Source: Aphis gossypii (Eukaryota; Arthropoda; Insecta; Hemiptera; Aphididae). From it: DNA of 64,000 nucleotides. A program made the translations under genes and the position numbers. The notes under the pieces were generated by a model. That model was not told the DNA's origin. It made no database searches and saw only the letters and a program-made list of their open reading frames with translations. The number at the start of each line of letters is the position of its first letter. Positions within the stretch are counted from its first letter, which is position 1. Positions 24,701-39,424 of the stretch are shown piece after piece. The stretch lies in contig NC_065532.1 of the NCBI RefSeq assembly GCF_020184175.1, positions 32,240,001 to 32,304,000 of the forward strand. The letters run 5' to 3'.

Positions 24701-27573
24701 TAAGAGTCGGTATAGCCGGTGTAGGTACGTAGGTGTAAAACGTAACACCCGCATGATGAAAAACTATAAAACCACAGAGTGAGTGGTTGTTTATAATGAT
24801 TATTTTATCTTGTCAAAAGCCTTATTCGTGTATTAAATTATTAATTGATTCAATCAAATTAATCATTAGGTCTTGATGTACACCTCTAGGCTTTAGTGCT
24901 TGTTCCTACTCACATACATTCGTTTTGTTATATTATTATAACATTGACCAGAGAGGGTAAAATTATTATTAGATATTTTTTCACTTATCTGTATAAGCAA
25001 TTAAAAATATTTCAAATAATATCGGATTAGGTATATTGCTGTCTATTTGATTTATAATATTTATCATTGTATGATTACGCTGAAATTTCAAAATAGTTTC
25101 ATCGCTGTAGTATATTTTATATTTTTCGATTTTATTTCGGAAGGTTGTTGGTAGGTAAGTAATCAGTTTTGTTCCAGCTGTAGTTTTATTAACAAATACC
25201 TAAATTTCACATGATGCTAGGTTGCTGAGCTGTAAGTCGTTTGATGACTGGCTATTTGTAATTTACCGTTTCCCAGAAATTGTATACATTTACAACTCGA
25301 ACACTTCGTTATCACCGACACGCCATACCTATACTTAACACGTGATAATAACAATAATAATACTATCCATTATGATCTTGACGTTCGCGGTTATCAGACA
25401 AAGAATAATATATAATAGTATAGTATAATAATATAAGTGGCCTAGCGCTGCAAAGCTTTGAACAGAAAACCGGTCTCGGACGGATCCTTCTCAAATCCCG
25501 TCTACAACAGTTCGCGATTAGCCATACATGTTAATTTAATTTTTTGTTTTAGAATATGATATTTTCTGTCCGAGAAGGTACCTATAATTTCTTAAAACGA
25601 CGAATATTAACGGTTTGTGAACTGCAACAGCACATAATAAATAAGAATCAGCGTAGGTAGATACAAACCTAATATATAACTGATAGATAATAACTATTTT
25701 TTTTATACTTAATTTTTTTTCTTTACAATACATTTAACAATAATAATAATATATATAACATGGGAAGTGTGTTCGTCCATTAAAACGGAGTGAATTTCGT
25801 TGAATCTTTGCCAAATGTGGAAATTAGGTGGAAAAAAAATACGAATTTCATTGTTCCCAAATGAGTTATGAAAGTAATGGTAGCCAGTTTCGGTAATAAA
25901 CTATTTGGGTTTAATCACGTATGATTTATACTACTATATGCCTAAGTATATACATAGTATTATTATCTTTAGAAAAAAAAATGAAAACATAAAAACTCGT
26001 AATTAAAAAACGGTATATCATCGTGTACATAATAAATGCTCAGAAATTCGATGTAACACAATAATAATAATAATAACACCTATATAGTATATAATTTATA
26101 GTGTACCGCCGTTATTTTATGATCAAAGATTGAATAATATTATTATTAACGAGTACATTTTTTTTTTATCGAACGAGGGTTTTATGTTTTACTGCATTTT
26201 AATGTGACAAGTATTCGATATAACAATATATATTATATGTGTATACTATATATAGTCTGTATAGGTTGTGTACTTGATGGATATAATTTAACCGTTGATT
26301 AAATACGATTTGTAATTCATCAATAACCCAGCCAATCAGCCAATGCATCACGTAAATAGATTTTTAGAGATATAGAGTATTATAAAATAAATTATTCTGG
26401 ACAAAATTCAGTTGTTTCTATATGAAACACATTATATATATATATATAATTTATTAACTACCAACAGATTTAAATAATCGATTATAATAACCAAATCAGA
26501 ATATAAAAGTATTGTAAATTATGAATTCTTTAAAAATTCTTTATAAATTCGGATTTATTTTTCATCATACTTTTTTACAAAATGATAATGCAATTTTGTC
26601 TTTTCGTCGTTTTCCTTATTATTTTAAATTTCCTTGAACGTTTTAATCTTAATTAACCCAAAGTACCATCTGCGTCCAATTTCCAATCGATAGACATGCT
26701 TTATGAAACTTTTAGAGTACTTCACTGCTTTTAAAAGGGGTTTCTAGAAGAAAAAAAAATACATTATTGTAAAAGCAATAAGTTCTTTGTCCCTACTCGA
26801 GAATTTTAAAGTAGTTATTACATGCGTATAGCTTTTAATTTAGAAAAAATAAGTTAAATAAAATAAATTGTTGTAATCTTGAGAAAATTTATTGTTCATA
26901 GAATAATAAAATCAACGTACATGAATCCAATTAAAAAGGAAAATACGTATATATATAGAGGAAAACCATGATAAATATTTTTCACGGAAACGTTGTAAAC
27001 TTTAATAATTGTATCAAACCCTTTAACGATCAACTTAAATCGTTATAACTTATAATTGTTGAAGAATTCGTAATTTTTTGAATACATCTTAATATCTTAT
27101 CTCAGAGCAATTTGATTTATAAGTATTAAGTACAGTTGTTTAGTTTAATTTCCGTACCGATTGGTTCAAATAGATATTTGTATAATTAAATCAACGGGAT
27201 AACGTCTTTTTATTAAGAGCTTTTTACATTAACGTGCTGAACATATTATGAAACATTACATTTTATTTACAAAATCGAAAAAAGTTTAAAATGTAGAGCC
27301 ATAAAGCGCCCTACACCGAGACGAGATTACTCATCAAGATTTTATAATATGAGGAGTTGATTGAGAAAAAAGTAATAAGAATCTTAAAGTGGTTTCAAAA
27401 AGAGAAGGTATTGACTTTTCTTTGAAAATATCTGGAATAAAGACTGTGTGCATTAAATTAAAAGAAAATCAGAATTCAAGTCGGGTGTTGTTGGTGTCTG
27501 AATATAGGAAGAAATAATAACCGAATCAAACACTTTTTAAGAATATTTATGGAGTTTTTCGGAGAGTGACTTT

Positions 27574-27654
<81 letters not shown>

Positions 27655-28620
27655 CACAGTGTTTGAGAGATTTTTTGAGTAGGTATAATACAAGAACCAT
27701 TATTTTTCTCCAAACACTGAGTAAGTTTCGGTGTTTTTTATGCATTGTCATGAATATTTAGACTAAATTTAACGAGGTAGAAGCATGCGTCGAGTCCAAA
27801 ATTTACGATCTGTTGTGCGATATAATATAATACAGTTTCAATACACCGGCTTATGATAATCCTTTCAGAGGTTAAGTCTTAATCGACCAATCGATATACT
27901 TAGCTGTACTTTAATATATATATATATATAATTAAATGCGTCTGCTAATTTTTTTGGCCTATAAAAAACGTATTAAAAACACGTAAATCAAGCAATTAAC
28001 TTTGAATGTTTTAAAACCTTATGTAAGACTGATTGTCGTTAGAATAATATATATAGAAATAGAATTATTAATAGTTATATTATAATAGTTCGTTATTCTG
28101 CAATATTTTTGATAATTTTGTTTTTTAATGTAAATTTTTCGTTTATTCATCGTTTATTTCGTTAATTTTACGGGTCGCAATCAAAATGAAAAAACGTGAA
28201 AATAATTGAACTTTAATGATTAGTTGTGGTTAAAAGTATTTTTTTACGCGATTTGGTAAAAACATATATGCTACATCGGTTAATAAACAAAATATGTCTT
28301 TTAAAACACCACTGTATACATTATTTCTAAACACAAATCGGCATTGTGCTATTAATATAATGTTTGGTTATCTCAATGATGCTTTAATAATAATTGTGTT
28401 GTACATGACAAACGATGTCACAGTGATTTTAACGTATATTGTTTAAAGTCATACCTATATACCAACTATAACGACCGTAAACAAGATATTGTCAGATCGC
28501 TAGATATCTAAAATAGTAAACATTTTGTATTATAGGTATATAATAATTGACGTTCAAGCCCGGTAGAAACGGTGTATCTACTATCTGACGTATATATATT
28601 TTTTTCAAACGATAGTAGTC
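21800..28620. other. Long non-coding stretch
   Basis: AT-rich with no gene recognised. A TATA-like box (tctataaaag, 23708-23717) lies in a GC-richer patch (23500-23950). A 44-nt acceptor/donor-flanked segment at 23594-23637 is open in two frames (one reads CTEYEQGNIYQTDK) and is too short to call. Another GC-richer patch is at 25440-25530. The long AC tract at 27577 is listed separately. Confidence 0.4.
27577..27658. repeat. Long (AC)n microsatellite
   Basis: About 82 bp of AC repeats, broken once by a CC at 27630-27631. It is the longest simple repeat in the window. Confidence 0.95.
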
Positions 28621-28626
28621 GTTTAC

Positions 28627-28728
28627 TCGTTTGTCAACTGTCGTCTGCAGCAAACATAGGTTCGTACAGTTATCGGAAACACGAATACCGTTTATTATTA
28701 CTACTAAACAATAAAGTAATAGTATCAT
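28627..28728 (-). CDS. Candidate signal-peptide first exon
   Basis: From ATG at 28728 the frame reads 'MILLLYCLVVIINGIRVSDN', then 'CTNLCLLQTTVDKR', and meets a donor-like site CGA/GTAAAC at 28627, in phase 0. The first 18 residues look like a cleavable signal peptide, followed by two cysteines. If the site is not used the frame continues to a stop at 28492. No downstream exon was identified and no family recognised. Hydrophobic starts of this kind can arise by chance in AT-rich DNA. Confidence 0.25.
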
Positions 28729-29442
28729 TGTATCAATAATAATAATATAGTGTGAAGGTCTCGTGAGATTAAGAAGTTTTCAAAACACATTAAAATCCGA
28801 ACAGATAATTTTAAAAACAATATTCGTAGATAAAAAATAGATAGATAATACGATATATTTTAATACCTACATTATATTATTGTAATCCGAAACATTGTTG
28901 ATCGTGATTATAATTGTTTATAACGAAGACGGCAACGGATTTATACTTTCTTTCGGCATGTTTAAAATCTGTTTATTAAGCGCGTTTCCTGATGGCACGC
29001 GGATTATGACGGAAAATGACGAGGGTTAAGTGCACTTTGTGTTATGTTTTCCCCTCTCCTAAATAACTGTCCCAAACACACTTTGCTCGATGCACACGGT
29101 ATGATGGACGAGTACAATTACACTAATATAATACAAATATTTACCTACGCTTCTGACGATTTATGAGTCTATATACTGATCTTTTTTTTAACGTGTTTAG
29201 ATACGATTTCTACGCAACAATACACAGGTGTACAAAATGTTTCGGACTTACAGGATCGTCGAACGTTTTAACTGTGCTTGTGTGGCAATTGCATTAAACT
29301 ATTTCTACGAATATAATATTAAACACATAATATTACGATAATAGTTTAAACGGAATCGTACATAACGTGCTATGATGTCATACATATATATACGACTTGA
29401 TGTAAGTTATGCGTGTAACTATTTGACCGATCCATTGAATAG

Positions 29443-29580
29443 CGTACTTGGAGATTTAATGCAGTCAATAGTCGTACAAAGATTACCTAATTTCGATCAT
29501 ATCAGAGATTGTAATTATTATCGGTGTGAATGTATGATACAAAACAAAGATACGCTACCTAACCCTAACCCAATCTATAG
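29443..29580 (+). CDS. Candidate internal exon, Cys/Tyr-rich
   Basis: A 138-nt segment between an acceptor-like ag (29441-29442) and a donor TATAG/GTAATA. It reads 'VLGDLMQSIVVQRLPNFD', then 'HIRDCNYYRCECMIQNKD', then 'TLPNPNPIY', in phase 2 at both ends. The frame is open upstream to 29372, so the acceptor choice is uncertain. The CNYYRCEC cluster is distinctive but not assigned to a family. Confidence 0.3.
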
Positions 29581-32500
29581 GTAATAAACATAATCGCTAC
29601 AATATTATATTATATTATAGTATGTACTGTTCAATGTTATATATTTTTTATCCACTATAAATTATCATGTTACGATGATTATTATTTTAAATCCTATTAC
29701 ACAATAATATTATAATAGTGCATTATTTAAGTTTCCTTAGATTCATCATAAATTATAGGTACAACTCGCGATTAAACGTATAGATTGTTTTCTCGTAGTA
29801 TAGTTGAGCATAAATATATCCTATATATATATATATATAAACGTTATGCGCGTATATAAACGTATAATGTACTGTTTTAATACATTGCACGTGTGTTTTA
29901 CATATTATAATACAATAATATGAAATATGGCTGGCTTTAGCTAATATGACCGTGTTATTTAGATTATAATCTCGAAAGTTATAATTCTCGATCTGTCAAT
30001 AATATAACGAAACGATTTTTTCAAGCCATAAACAATCGCGACACACCGTGTTACTCAACTTAGTATGATATCGTGAACCTGTATACGATCATTGGTATTC
30101 AATAGAAATCCTAAAGGTAGGTATTCAAACGGCGTGTGCAGCAGATCGGTTAGAAGCGTTTCCGCGTGTAACCCTGCGTATTTACCTAAATTGTTTACCA
30201 TACGGTTGCAAATATTATGTTTAATTCATTTCTGTCATCACGGATTATTATGATTCGTTCTGTCAAGGATCGATATAAATTATGTTTCCAAGGGACCGGT
30301 TATATACGTCTTATAGTCACGTCAAGTCGGGCCCGGGGGCATTGCGAGTGACCTATCTATACCGGCAACAGACCTACTCCGGTAAACGTGAACAATACAC
30401 CCATATATCACAATCAAAATTCAATAACCGCGTTATTTTCTCCCTAACTTCTACACGTTTACGTATTAAAAACACGTAGTGTGAATTAGGAATGACAACA
30501 TGAAATCTCTGAGAGAGTACTTATATACATAAGTATTATGTGTGAGAATTATCTAGACACGTAATTTCGGATTTAAAATCAAAGCGTAGGATTTAGTGGA
30601 TTTATCGGAATGACAGTTTATTTACAATAATATAATAATAATATTACGTATTTTGTATGCTTAATGCTTATATTATTTGAAGTGTTTGTTCCAATTATTG
30701 TGTTCATTTTTTTCAATTAATTATTAATCGATTTATCTATGGTTGATATGTCCATTTTTGATTGAGTTTTTTAGAATTTTCGAATCAACTGAATATAAAA
30801 ATAATATTAAATTTTAAAAAACCGTTTTGCAACTGATTTGCAAATTACAGACTCATTTTTCGAATCGATCGAACTGTGCTTCGTGTACATTATATCGTTG
30901 ATTATACACACGCACGTTCCAGATTATACATCAGGCGAATCGTATTATATACGAGTATATATGTATTATATATTATTCTTTAGGTGTTAACCTATATAAA
31001 CATACATAGTAAAATAGTAAATATAGAAATCGAATACGTTTTGAGTATAGTTTATTCTCGACACCATGCACGCGTATAAAACGTATCCATAACGCATTTA
31101 AACTTATTTATCTTCATGTAGCATCACGTCCACCAAATCTCACCTGGTCTCCCTCAAGTTCTTCAGATGTATACTATATATATTTGTACAGTGTATTGAA
31201 AATAATATATATATATATATAATATTATATTACACGAGCGCGTTCTAGTAGGTAAAAGGTTATTCTCACAGTAGGTGTCAATATAATAATATTATGTACC
31301 TAGTTATATACGAGTATATACCTGAGCTTTAATGCCTGTATTATATTATATATATATAGGCGATAGTAATATGGGTATAATAGTGTAACACTATTTCACT
31401 ATAAGCCCATCCGATCAGTGATTGTTATATTCTAGATAAAATTCGTTCAATAGTAATACAAATAATACACCACAATATAGTACATCCCTAGTTTCAAAAA
31501 GTAGCAAACCAAACATCTACGCAATTGCACACCAATGCACACACACACAATAAATATGTAATATAATGTTCAACTGCGTTGTATGTATAGGTGTGTATTG
31601 TAACTTTTGTTTAAAAGTTATTTTCTAGTTCCGTTCATATTTTACGCCCACGAAGTAGGTAGGTAGTAAAAATAATATTATTTTCAAAAATCGTTATACG
31701 GCACCTCTGGCGGTAGAATGCAATTTTTATTCTGAAAAATACACCTATGCGTAGAGGAAGTTAGGGGTAGAACCGTGTTATTAACTTCTAAGTATAATGA
31801 GACCATTACAAATTAAAAAAAATTAATTATATACATAATATAAAAATACTTAAATACTTTTCAAAGTATGTAAATGTTATAATCGATTAAACAGTATAAT
31901 GATATTAAAGATATTTTTGTAGCAAAAGTTTTACTCTACAATTTTTGGTTTCAGATAAGCAGTAATTGAAAGGATAGTTGCAACATTTCTTCGAATTATA
32001 GAGTTCAACAACAACTTGCATTTATATCAAAAAAATGTAAGTACTATGGTTATATTTAATTTGAAAATATCAACAACAAAAAAAAAGTCATTGTGACATT
32101 GTTGCATAATGTGATAATAGGTATTTGAGTCTAAATTTATTACGAACAATATGCAGATTATTCATATCAATTCGCTTATGATCATGCAAATAAAAACATC
32201 AATTATTTGTTTTTTGAATAATAATTTCATGTTGTGAAAATCTTATCTTATAGTCAGTGTTCCACATAAAATTTACTGTCATATTACCGTGGGGAAGAAA
32301 AATACACTTATTTATTAATTATTTTTTTAAAATTATTTCTGTGGGTTATGCCCACAGAGAGGTAGCAAACCTACAACGTCTTATCATTATATTTTACAAT
32401 AAAGAATTTCAAAAATCAATTTTTTTTCAGTCGATACAGATGTACAAATATTATGCAGTGAGGTATAGGTTATAGATATATTTTACATCAGAAAAACTGA

Positions 32501-32915
32501 TGATTTAGGTACAAATTCACTAGGCGAATACCTAGTAAATGTTGCGTTCCCAGCGTCCGTTTCAAATAAATAGAAGGGATAAGCTTAAATAATTTAAAAA
32601 AGAAAGGGGGCTCCATCCCCCTGTGCCACTCCCCAAATCAAACACTTCCTACAGTTTTGCCTCTCGGACGAGATTACCCTGTTTTTATAGTGTTATACAC
32701 CGCACACACCGTCATATTACACGAAATAATAGGTATAGCTAGGTGGGTACAAACCCAATGGCTTTCCTTCACCTCCCCGTCACCGCATCCTCTATAGTCA
32801 ATTTAAGTCTATCTCTCTCATTAATCACAATGTCTCTAATTAAATTCCTAAAATTATATTATTATGTAGGTATTATTGTACTATGCTGGTGTAGTTTTGT
32901 TCATAGGTTAATCAC

Positions 32916-33039
32916 CTATCCGGCGACCGAATACACCGCCGCGATTGCAACTTCTGCAGTGTTCCAGTAGGTCTTCACTTGTTATTTGTTCGATATTAAA
33001 ACACAAAACAAGCGCAACCCGTGACCACAGCACGTGCAT
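32916..33039 (-). CDS. Candidate first exon of a secreted protein
   Basis: From ATG at 33039 the frame reads 'MHVLWSRVALVLCFNIEQ', then 'ITSEDLLEHCRSCNRGGVFG', then RRI, and ends in phase 1 at a donor TAG/GTGATT. The start resembles a short signal peptide with cleavage near residue 21, followed by a CRSC pair. The segment is GC-richer than its flanks. The plus strand is also partly open here. Downstream exons are not established; a 30-nt acceptor/donor-flanked minus-strand segment at 31144-31173 (YTSEELEGDQ) is one possibility but is not in the required phase. Confidence 0.3.
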
Positions 33040-33299
33040 AAATCGTACATAATACATTTTCATAGTCGATGTATACAACAGAACATCACAAATCACGATT
33101 ACACAATAGTATATTGCCAACACGAGACGTGTCACGGGCGACGAGTGTCTCGAGCGGTAAAATCCATATTATATAGAGCACATTTACGTATATATATATT
33201 TATAACACACCCCTACCTCAATATTAGGTATGCATTGTACATATATCGGACCCTGGAGTATCTGAAGTTTATTTAATCGAGCAACGATTAAATTTAATC

Positions 33300-36200
33300 T
33301 AACTTTTGATACAACTCTCTTCGTCTATATTAATCAACTTTTTGAAATATTCATATTTTATTTTGTTAAATGTCAATTCGGCTATCGTATTAGTATACAG
33401 TAAGTTATAATATAATAAACATGTAAAAAGCAAATGCCCCAATAGAATAGAATATTACCGATACTAGAAGCTGTATACATTTATTTTAAACATCACAATG
33501 TTAGTAAATACAAATATCGAGCTACTACACTTACATACATATAATAATAATTGATAAATATTTAGAACAGTATTTTTGACTTGCAGTGACCAACTAAATT
33601 CACCACATTTCAATGTACCTACGCTTGTAGGTGATATGCTATATCACAATTTATTTAATTATAATTTGACATCGTTTCAATTTATTTCAAAACTATTTAG
33701 ATATTCATTACTTATCACTTATTAGTTACTTCTAAGTCGTTTTTAAATTGCAATGAGTATTATTATATCTAAGTACATCTTTAGTATATTTTATTTTCTA
33801 ATTATCACTAAATAACTAATAGTTAAAATACCTATATTAATATTGCACATTACATTGATGTATAATAAATAGTCTATCTCTAAGGAAAATATATTCTAGA
33901 TAGATCTTTATCAAAATCCTATTATATTTTTGATGTGTATTTTTATTATAATACCTAACCTATGCGTCATAGGTATTTGGGTTTTAATAGAAACTTTATA
34001 CAGTGTGTGGTTATACTTTATAGTAATATTAATTTATTAAAAATAATATAGTAAATAGATAATGTTATATACGCTCTACCCTACAGTACAATATTGGACA
34101 ATATTATATAATATAATATAATGAATAATAATGATATTCATAACGCCCGCAAGTGTGTCAGTTCATACCTCATATATTAATTACGCGGTGTATTGGAAAT
34201 TTTTTTGGTTCGGGATTGTTTGACGTTTTTTTTTTTATACATCACCAATACAAATCTGTGGCCTACTTTATTATAGCTATCTAAACATAACATATTTACA
34301 TCCCTCGCCTGTCGTTTAGTTTTTTCGTGTATAGTGGGTACATATATTATAATGCATTATTACATTTTCCTCGCGATTTTATATACATATATAAAAACAA
34401 AAAAAAAAAAAAAAAATTAAAAGTTTGTCAAAAATATTAATAAATCCATTGATGGAGTGTATATAATAGTATAGGAAAAAGTGAAAACAACGACAATTCA
34501 TTTTACAACCGTTGTGCTTGAAGCAAAAAATAAAACCCCTAAAGTAATAAATAAATGAAACAATAAAAAATCTATTTGAAATTTAAATGTATTCATATTT
34601 TGGCTGTATGCGATTATTATTAAGTTGTCTTTTTATTTGATGTTTTACATTTCACAATAATTTTGACTCATAAAAATTCTCAAGTCATTATTGAGCATAT
34701 GCATATTATTCATTTTCATTTTTTCTCTCCAAGATTTTTTTATAAACAACAAGATAATTTATTTTAAACAAATGCATGTCGTTACTCGTTAGTATTTTGT
34801 ATAATACGCGATAAACTCATCGTATAAAGTTGTGTAATAAATTCTACACTACATTTAGACGAGTTTAAATTAATTAACGACCTACTTACGTATATAAATA
34901 TATAATATTTACGTTCACTGACGTTCTGCATGTATATAGTACTGAAGACAAATATATTCTAGCCAAAAGTTTTCAAAAGCCAATTGTGTTAATGCCAATC
35001 GTTAACTTTTAGTTTATTCACAGAAATGTGCATTCATAATTAAAAATAATTCTGATTCAAATGTACGATGATTTATATTTAGTATATAATACTGCACACA
35101 CGTATTACTTAATATATTAAATTGTAAAATTTGCAATGTTAAAATATAGTAGTCAGAGTACCTTTATATGATTAATTTAATTAACTAATATAAATACACA
35201 CGGCAGAAACCCCGATCAATCAAAAGTAGCCATCTATTCACTATTGATCTATTATATAACTTGGATTTATATACGGTATAATACGAGAGAAATTAATTAT
35301 AATAATGAATCAATTATTAAACGGTCTATTGTACAGTAGATTGATTTTTAATTAATAAAGTTCTGTTATAATCATAATCGTTGTACCTACATCTTTTAGG
35401 AAACAAAAAAATATCTTAATATATAATCCATGTGTATATAGGTGTAACGTCAAATAACATAATATATAGTACATAACTATGCTATTAGTGCTGTATTTAT
35501 TTAAATTCATTGAGCAGAGTATCTAAATAATAATTTAATATTTTAACTGTGAATAAATAATTGCCTTTTATATTGGTTTATAATAAATATTTCTTATTAT
35601 TTTCGCATTCGCTTCCATTTTTTTCGCACATATTATAGAATGTATTTATTTAATCATATGGTACACGTTCCTCAAATTTGTTTGTTCATTGAAGTGTAAA
35701 AAATAATTTGAGAAAAAAAATCATAATAATCATTAATATTAATTATTGAATACTAACTGACCACTGTACATTATTTTTTATTTTTTTAGTTATTAGAACT
35801 ATTATATTATGTTTGCATTCATTAAATTATACTCGTTGAATATTAATGCATTACGAATGAATATTTTATGACTATTGGAATTAAAAATGCACGGTGCAAT
35901 TAACACAAGAGCGCAATGAACATTGAGTGGTGTCATTTTTAATTTTATTAAACTTGATATGCATTCAAATATAATAATAACATTTCAGCAATGAAAATAA
36001 TAGCATGCATTAAAATGAATAAATCTTTTAATCGCATTCTTATTGTAAGTTTATATTTTAAGCTTTATTTAATTCTGTTTATTAGATTTAATGTGGTATT
36101 CAATAATGTTGGTCTAGCTATAATTTTATAGTAACACCACGTCACCGCGTTGTATGGTTAGAACTTCGCAACTCTTTGTGTACACTAAATTATTATTCAA

Positions 36201-37950
36201 CCAATAATATTATTACGATTGCATTAATATACTATACAATCACGTTCGTTGACTATTTGTCTATAATTTATAGTAATTGTCACGTATATGATTATAATTA
36301 TTCCATTATAATAAATAATTATTCACCAAAAAAAAAAAAAAATTACACAACAAGGCGCGTTGATCATCTTTATACTTTACAGGCAGCATAATATGTGTGT
36401 AGATACCTACAGCTATATATTTTAACAAGCGCGAAACGTTCGCTTGAAATATTATCAAATAATGATTATTAATTATTATAACGACTGGCTTATATAAAAT
36501 ATTGCCAGACCGTATAAAAGTACTGAGTATCGTATATAATTAACTATATTACTGTAATCGATTTATAATTTTGTAGTTCGGTATGAACTATTTGGTCTTT
36601 AATATATTAATATATAATTTCTAATATAACTGTTCAGATTTTTAATAGAAAATTTTATTTAAATATATTGAGTTTGTAACTTGTGATAACCGCGACGTTA
36701 ATCTAAGTATTTCTCTTTTACATTTTACATTTATTAACCCAATATGCTAATATTTATCATGTTTCATCGTTTTGAATATAATGTAAGCAATAAAAAAGTC
36801 GTTTGTATAATAAAATAAAAATATAAAAACCATCTAAATACTCGGAGCGCTCGAGTTAAATTATTTACATACTTGGAATAATATTAAATAGATAATTTTT
36901 TTCAAAACACGAACACGCTGTGAAATTTTATCGGTATTAAAAAATTAGCTTTTAAATTTAAATGGCACATTATGGCATATCATAGAGAGTTTACAATTTT
37001 AAATTAGTGTATAACATCATATACATTTTATAAATAATAATAAATATATTTATTCAATACTGTTTTTATACCTAGTTCAGCAACATAAGATAACTAATCA
37101 GAACATTTCTAAATAATAATAATAATAATACAATGTATTGGAATAAAATAAATACCGGAAATAATAAAAAAAAAATAATGTATTATCTGTGGCGTATTAT
37201 AGAAACAGTTTTTTTTTTTATTATTATTATTGTTAATAGAAAAAATATACAGTCTTTATTTTATACAGAATGAAGTAAATGTATTGTAAGGAAAACAATA
37301 ACAAGACATGATGGTGACATGCCTAACGCGCTGTAATACTACGACTACTTAAAAAAATATTAGCACAAGGCTTAGTTACGTATTTTATGTCTGGTATTGT
37401 GTTAAAAGAAGTATTGGGAATAAGAAAGCTTGGATAATTGTGGTCATTTGTTTGAAATTTAAGAGTTGAAATATGATTTAATTTCAATATCAGCTTTGTG
37501 GCTTACAACAATTGTTTTGATAAATACCTAAAAGGGATGTATTCTCTATTTGACGTTATTGTTGAAAAAAATTTTGCTGAGCCAGCGTAAGCAAGTCTAT
37601 CAGAATGGCCACAGTGATATCAAGCTGGTAATTTTCCGTAACAGTGTGGAGTTGAATGAGCTTCACGTAATCACGTATAAGTAGGTAATACGAGTATGAT
37701 GACATCGGAATTGTTCAAGAGGAAGACGAAGAAAGAAGTTAATTTGTTTTGTAAGTTAATGAGTTGGTGTACCATAGGAACAATAAGTTAGATTGATGGA
37801 TATTATTAATTTATCTATTTTCCATTTTTAGAAACAATTAGTTTTTCTATGACAGTAGCTAGCATGATTAAGAAATTGATACGCATTAGCTAAGACGTTT
37901 AAACACCTAAAGAAAAACCTAAGATTTTTTCACTCCCCGGATGTTTATAT
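33300..37950. other. Non-coding AT-rich stretch
   Basis: No exon recognised; poly-A and (AAT)n runs occur (for example 34397-34417 and 37112-37131). Around 37320-37750 several broken frames on the plus strand end in an acidic 'VQEEDEERS' tail. A decayed DNA-transposon ORF next to the element at 37952 is possible but not demonstrated. Confidence 0.4.
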
Positions 37951-37951
37951 A

Positions 37952-38524
37952 CAGTAAAAGACGTTTATTGGGAACACTTTTGACCCAAGATTAAATGTGT
38001 CAATTAACCGTTTGTTTCTAATAAACAATTGGTTTTATTTATGATGAAAAAAAAAACGTTTACTATGAAAAAAATTATTTTATAATATATTTTGTAAAAT
38101 ATGTATCCATATAGATGTCTGTTTTTTTTTTTAGTAGAGTAACTTGATGCTTATGCTTTCATAAAAATAATATTTCTCAAAGCCAAAACACTTACCACTT
38201 TTACGTACGCATGCTGAAGATTAACTGAAACAATAACAGTAAAGAGCATAGTAGGCATACTGTACTTTCGATAAAGAACAGTAAAAATAAACAAAATTAA
38301 TTTTATAAGTGGAATATCGATATGTAACAACGGTAAAGATTAGATTATGTAGTACTGTAGTAGTATAATTATAGTAGTATCTTGACTCTAATTGTTTCAA
38401 AAAAGAAATAATAATCCGATTGATTTTCAATATTCAATATTTTAGCATACGGCCGATTCGTTCCTAGACATTTTGTTTCAATATTGTATTAATTATTTGT
38501 GTTCCTAATAAACGGCTTCTACTG
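37952..38524. mobile_element. pogo/Tigger-like MITE
   Basis: Ends CAGTAAAAGACGTTTATTGG (from 37952) and the complement of CAGTAGAAGCCGTTTATTAG (ending 38524) are inverted repeats matching at 22 of 25 bp. The CAGTA start is characteristic of pogo/Tigger (Tc1-mariner superfamily) ends. The left flank is TA as expected; the right flank is CA, so the TA duplication has probably mutated. Subterminal copies of the 'ttcctaataaac' theme occur inside (about 38013 and 38460). No transposase inside the 573 bp. Confidence 0.8.
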
Positions 38525-39424
38525 CATATATTATTTAAATTTTTTTCCATTAAATAGTTAATCAAACTGTTAAATCGAATTCAATATGGATTATTAAAAC
38601 TTAATATTTTTATTGAGGATAATAGATAATAGTTTTTATGTTTTAATAATAATAAGACTGACGATGAGAATAAAAATAATTAACATACTATATATTTCAA
38701 AAATTAATCAAACTGGTAATAAATAAAATTAAACATATAGGTACTTATTATTCACGGAGGGGGTGACTTTAATTTTTTTTTAAATTAATATGGAAGGTAC
38801 AAATATTTAATAAAATCTTTTAGACAGCAATAACACATAATTCATCTGTTATTCCTACATACATACATTATACTATAAAATACGAAAATATTTTCAAAAT
38901 TATTATAATTATACTTTGTTTTGTAATTTTTTTTAATTGTTGTAGTATTTACATATTAATATATTATGAATATATATATATACAATCACATATCAGTGGT
39001 GATATAACAAATGCGAATGAATTGACTGCAGATGTCTAGTCTTAACCATATCTGTTTTTAACAATTTTACAATTTTACTAGATACCATTTATTGGTATTT
39101 AAACTCAAGGACATTTTCATTATTTGCAAGTTTAAAGTGTCTTTTGTTAAAAATTATAACAAAACAAATTATTATTCATTATTTTTTAATACGCCACAGG
39201 TATGTTAAATGTTAATATTGTGTGGTATAATACTTATAAAAAATTGTTATATTAATAAAATGTTAAATGTGGTGCGGGTACCAAGTTGCTTACTTCTTAA
39301 GCTGAGCCTGGTAATATCTAATTGATTTAAAATTACAAATAGAGGGTATCTGTGGTTAATTGGTGTTAGAAGGTACATGAGCTAGATATATATTTTTGGA
39401 TTGATGCGAAGTTTAGAATATTTT

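Noticed and set aside
27577..27658. CRISPR-like or tandem array
   Set aside because: Plain dinucleotide microsatellite; no spacers.
29563..29575. Telomere-like cctaaccctaaccc
   Set aside because: Only about two units, of vertebrate rather than insect type, inside an open frame; no array.
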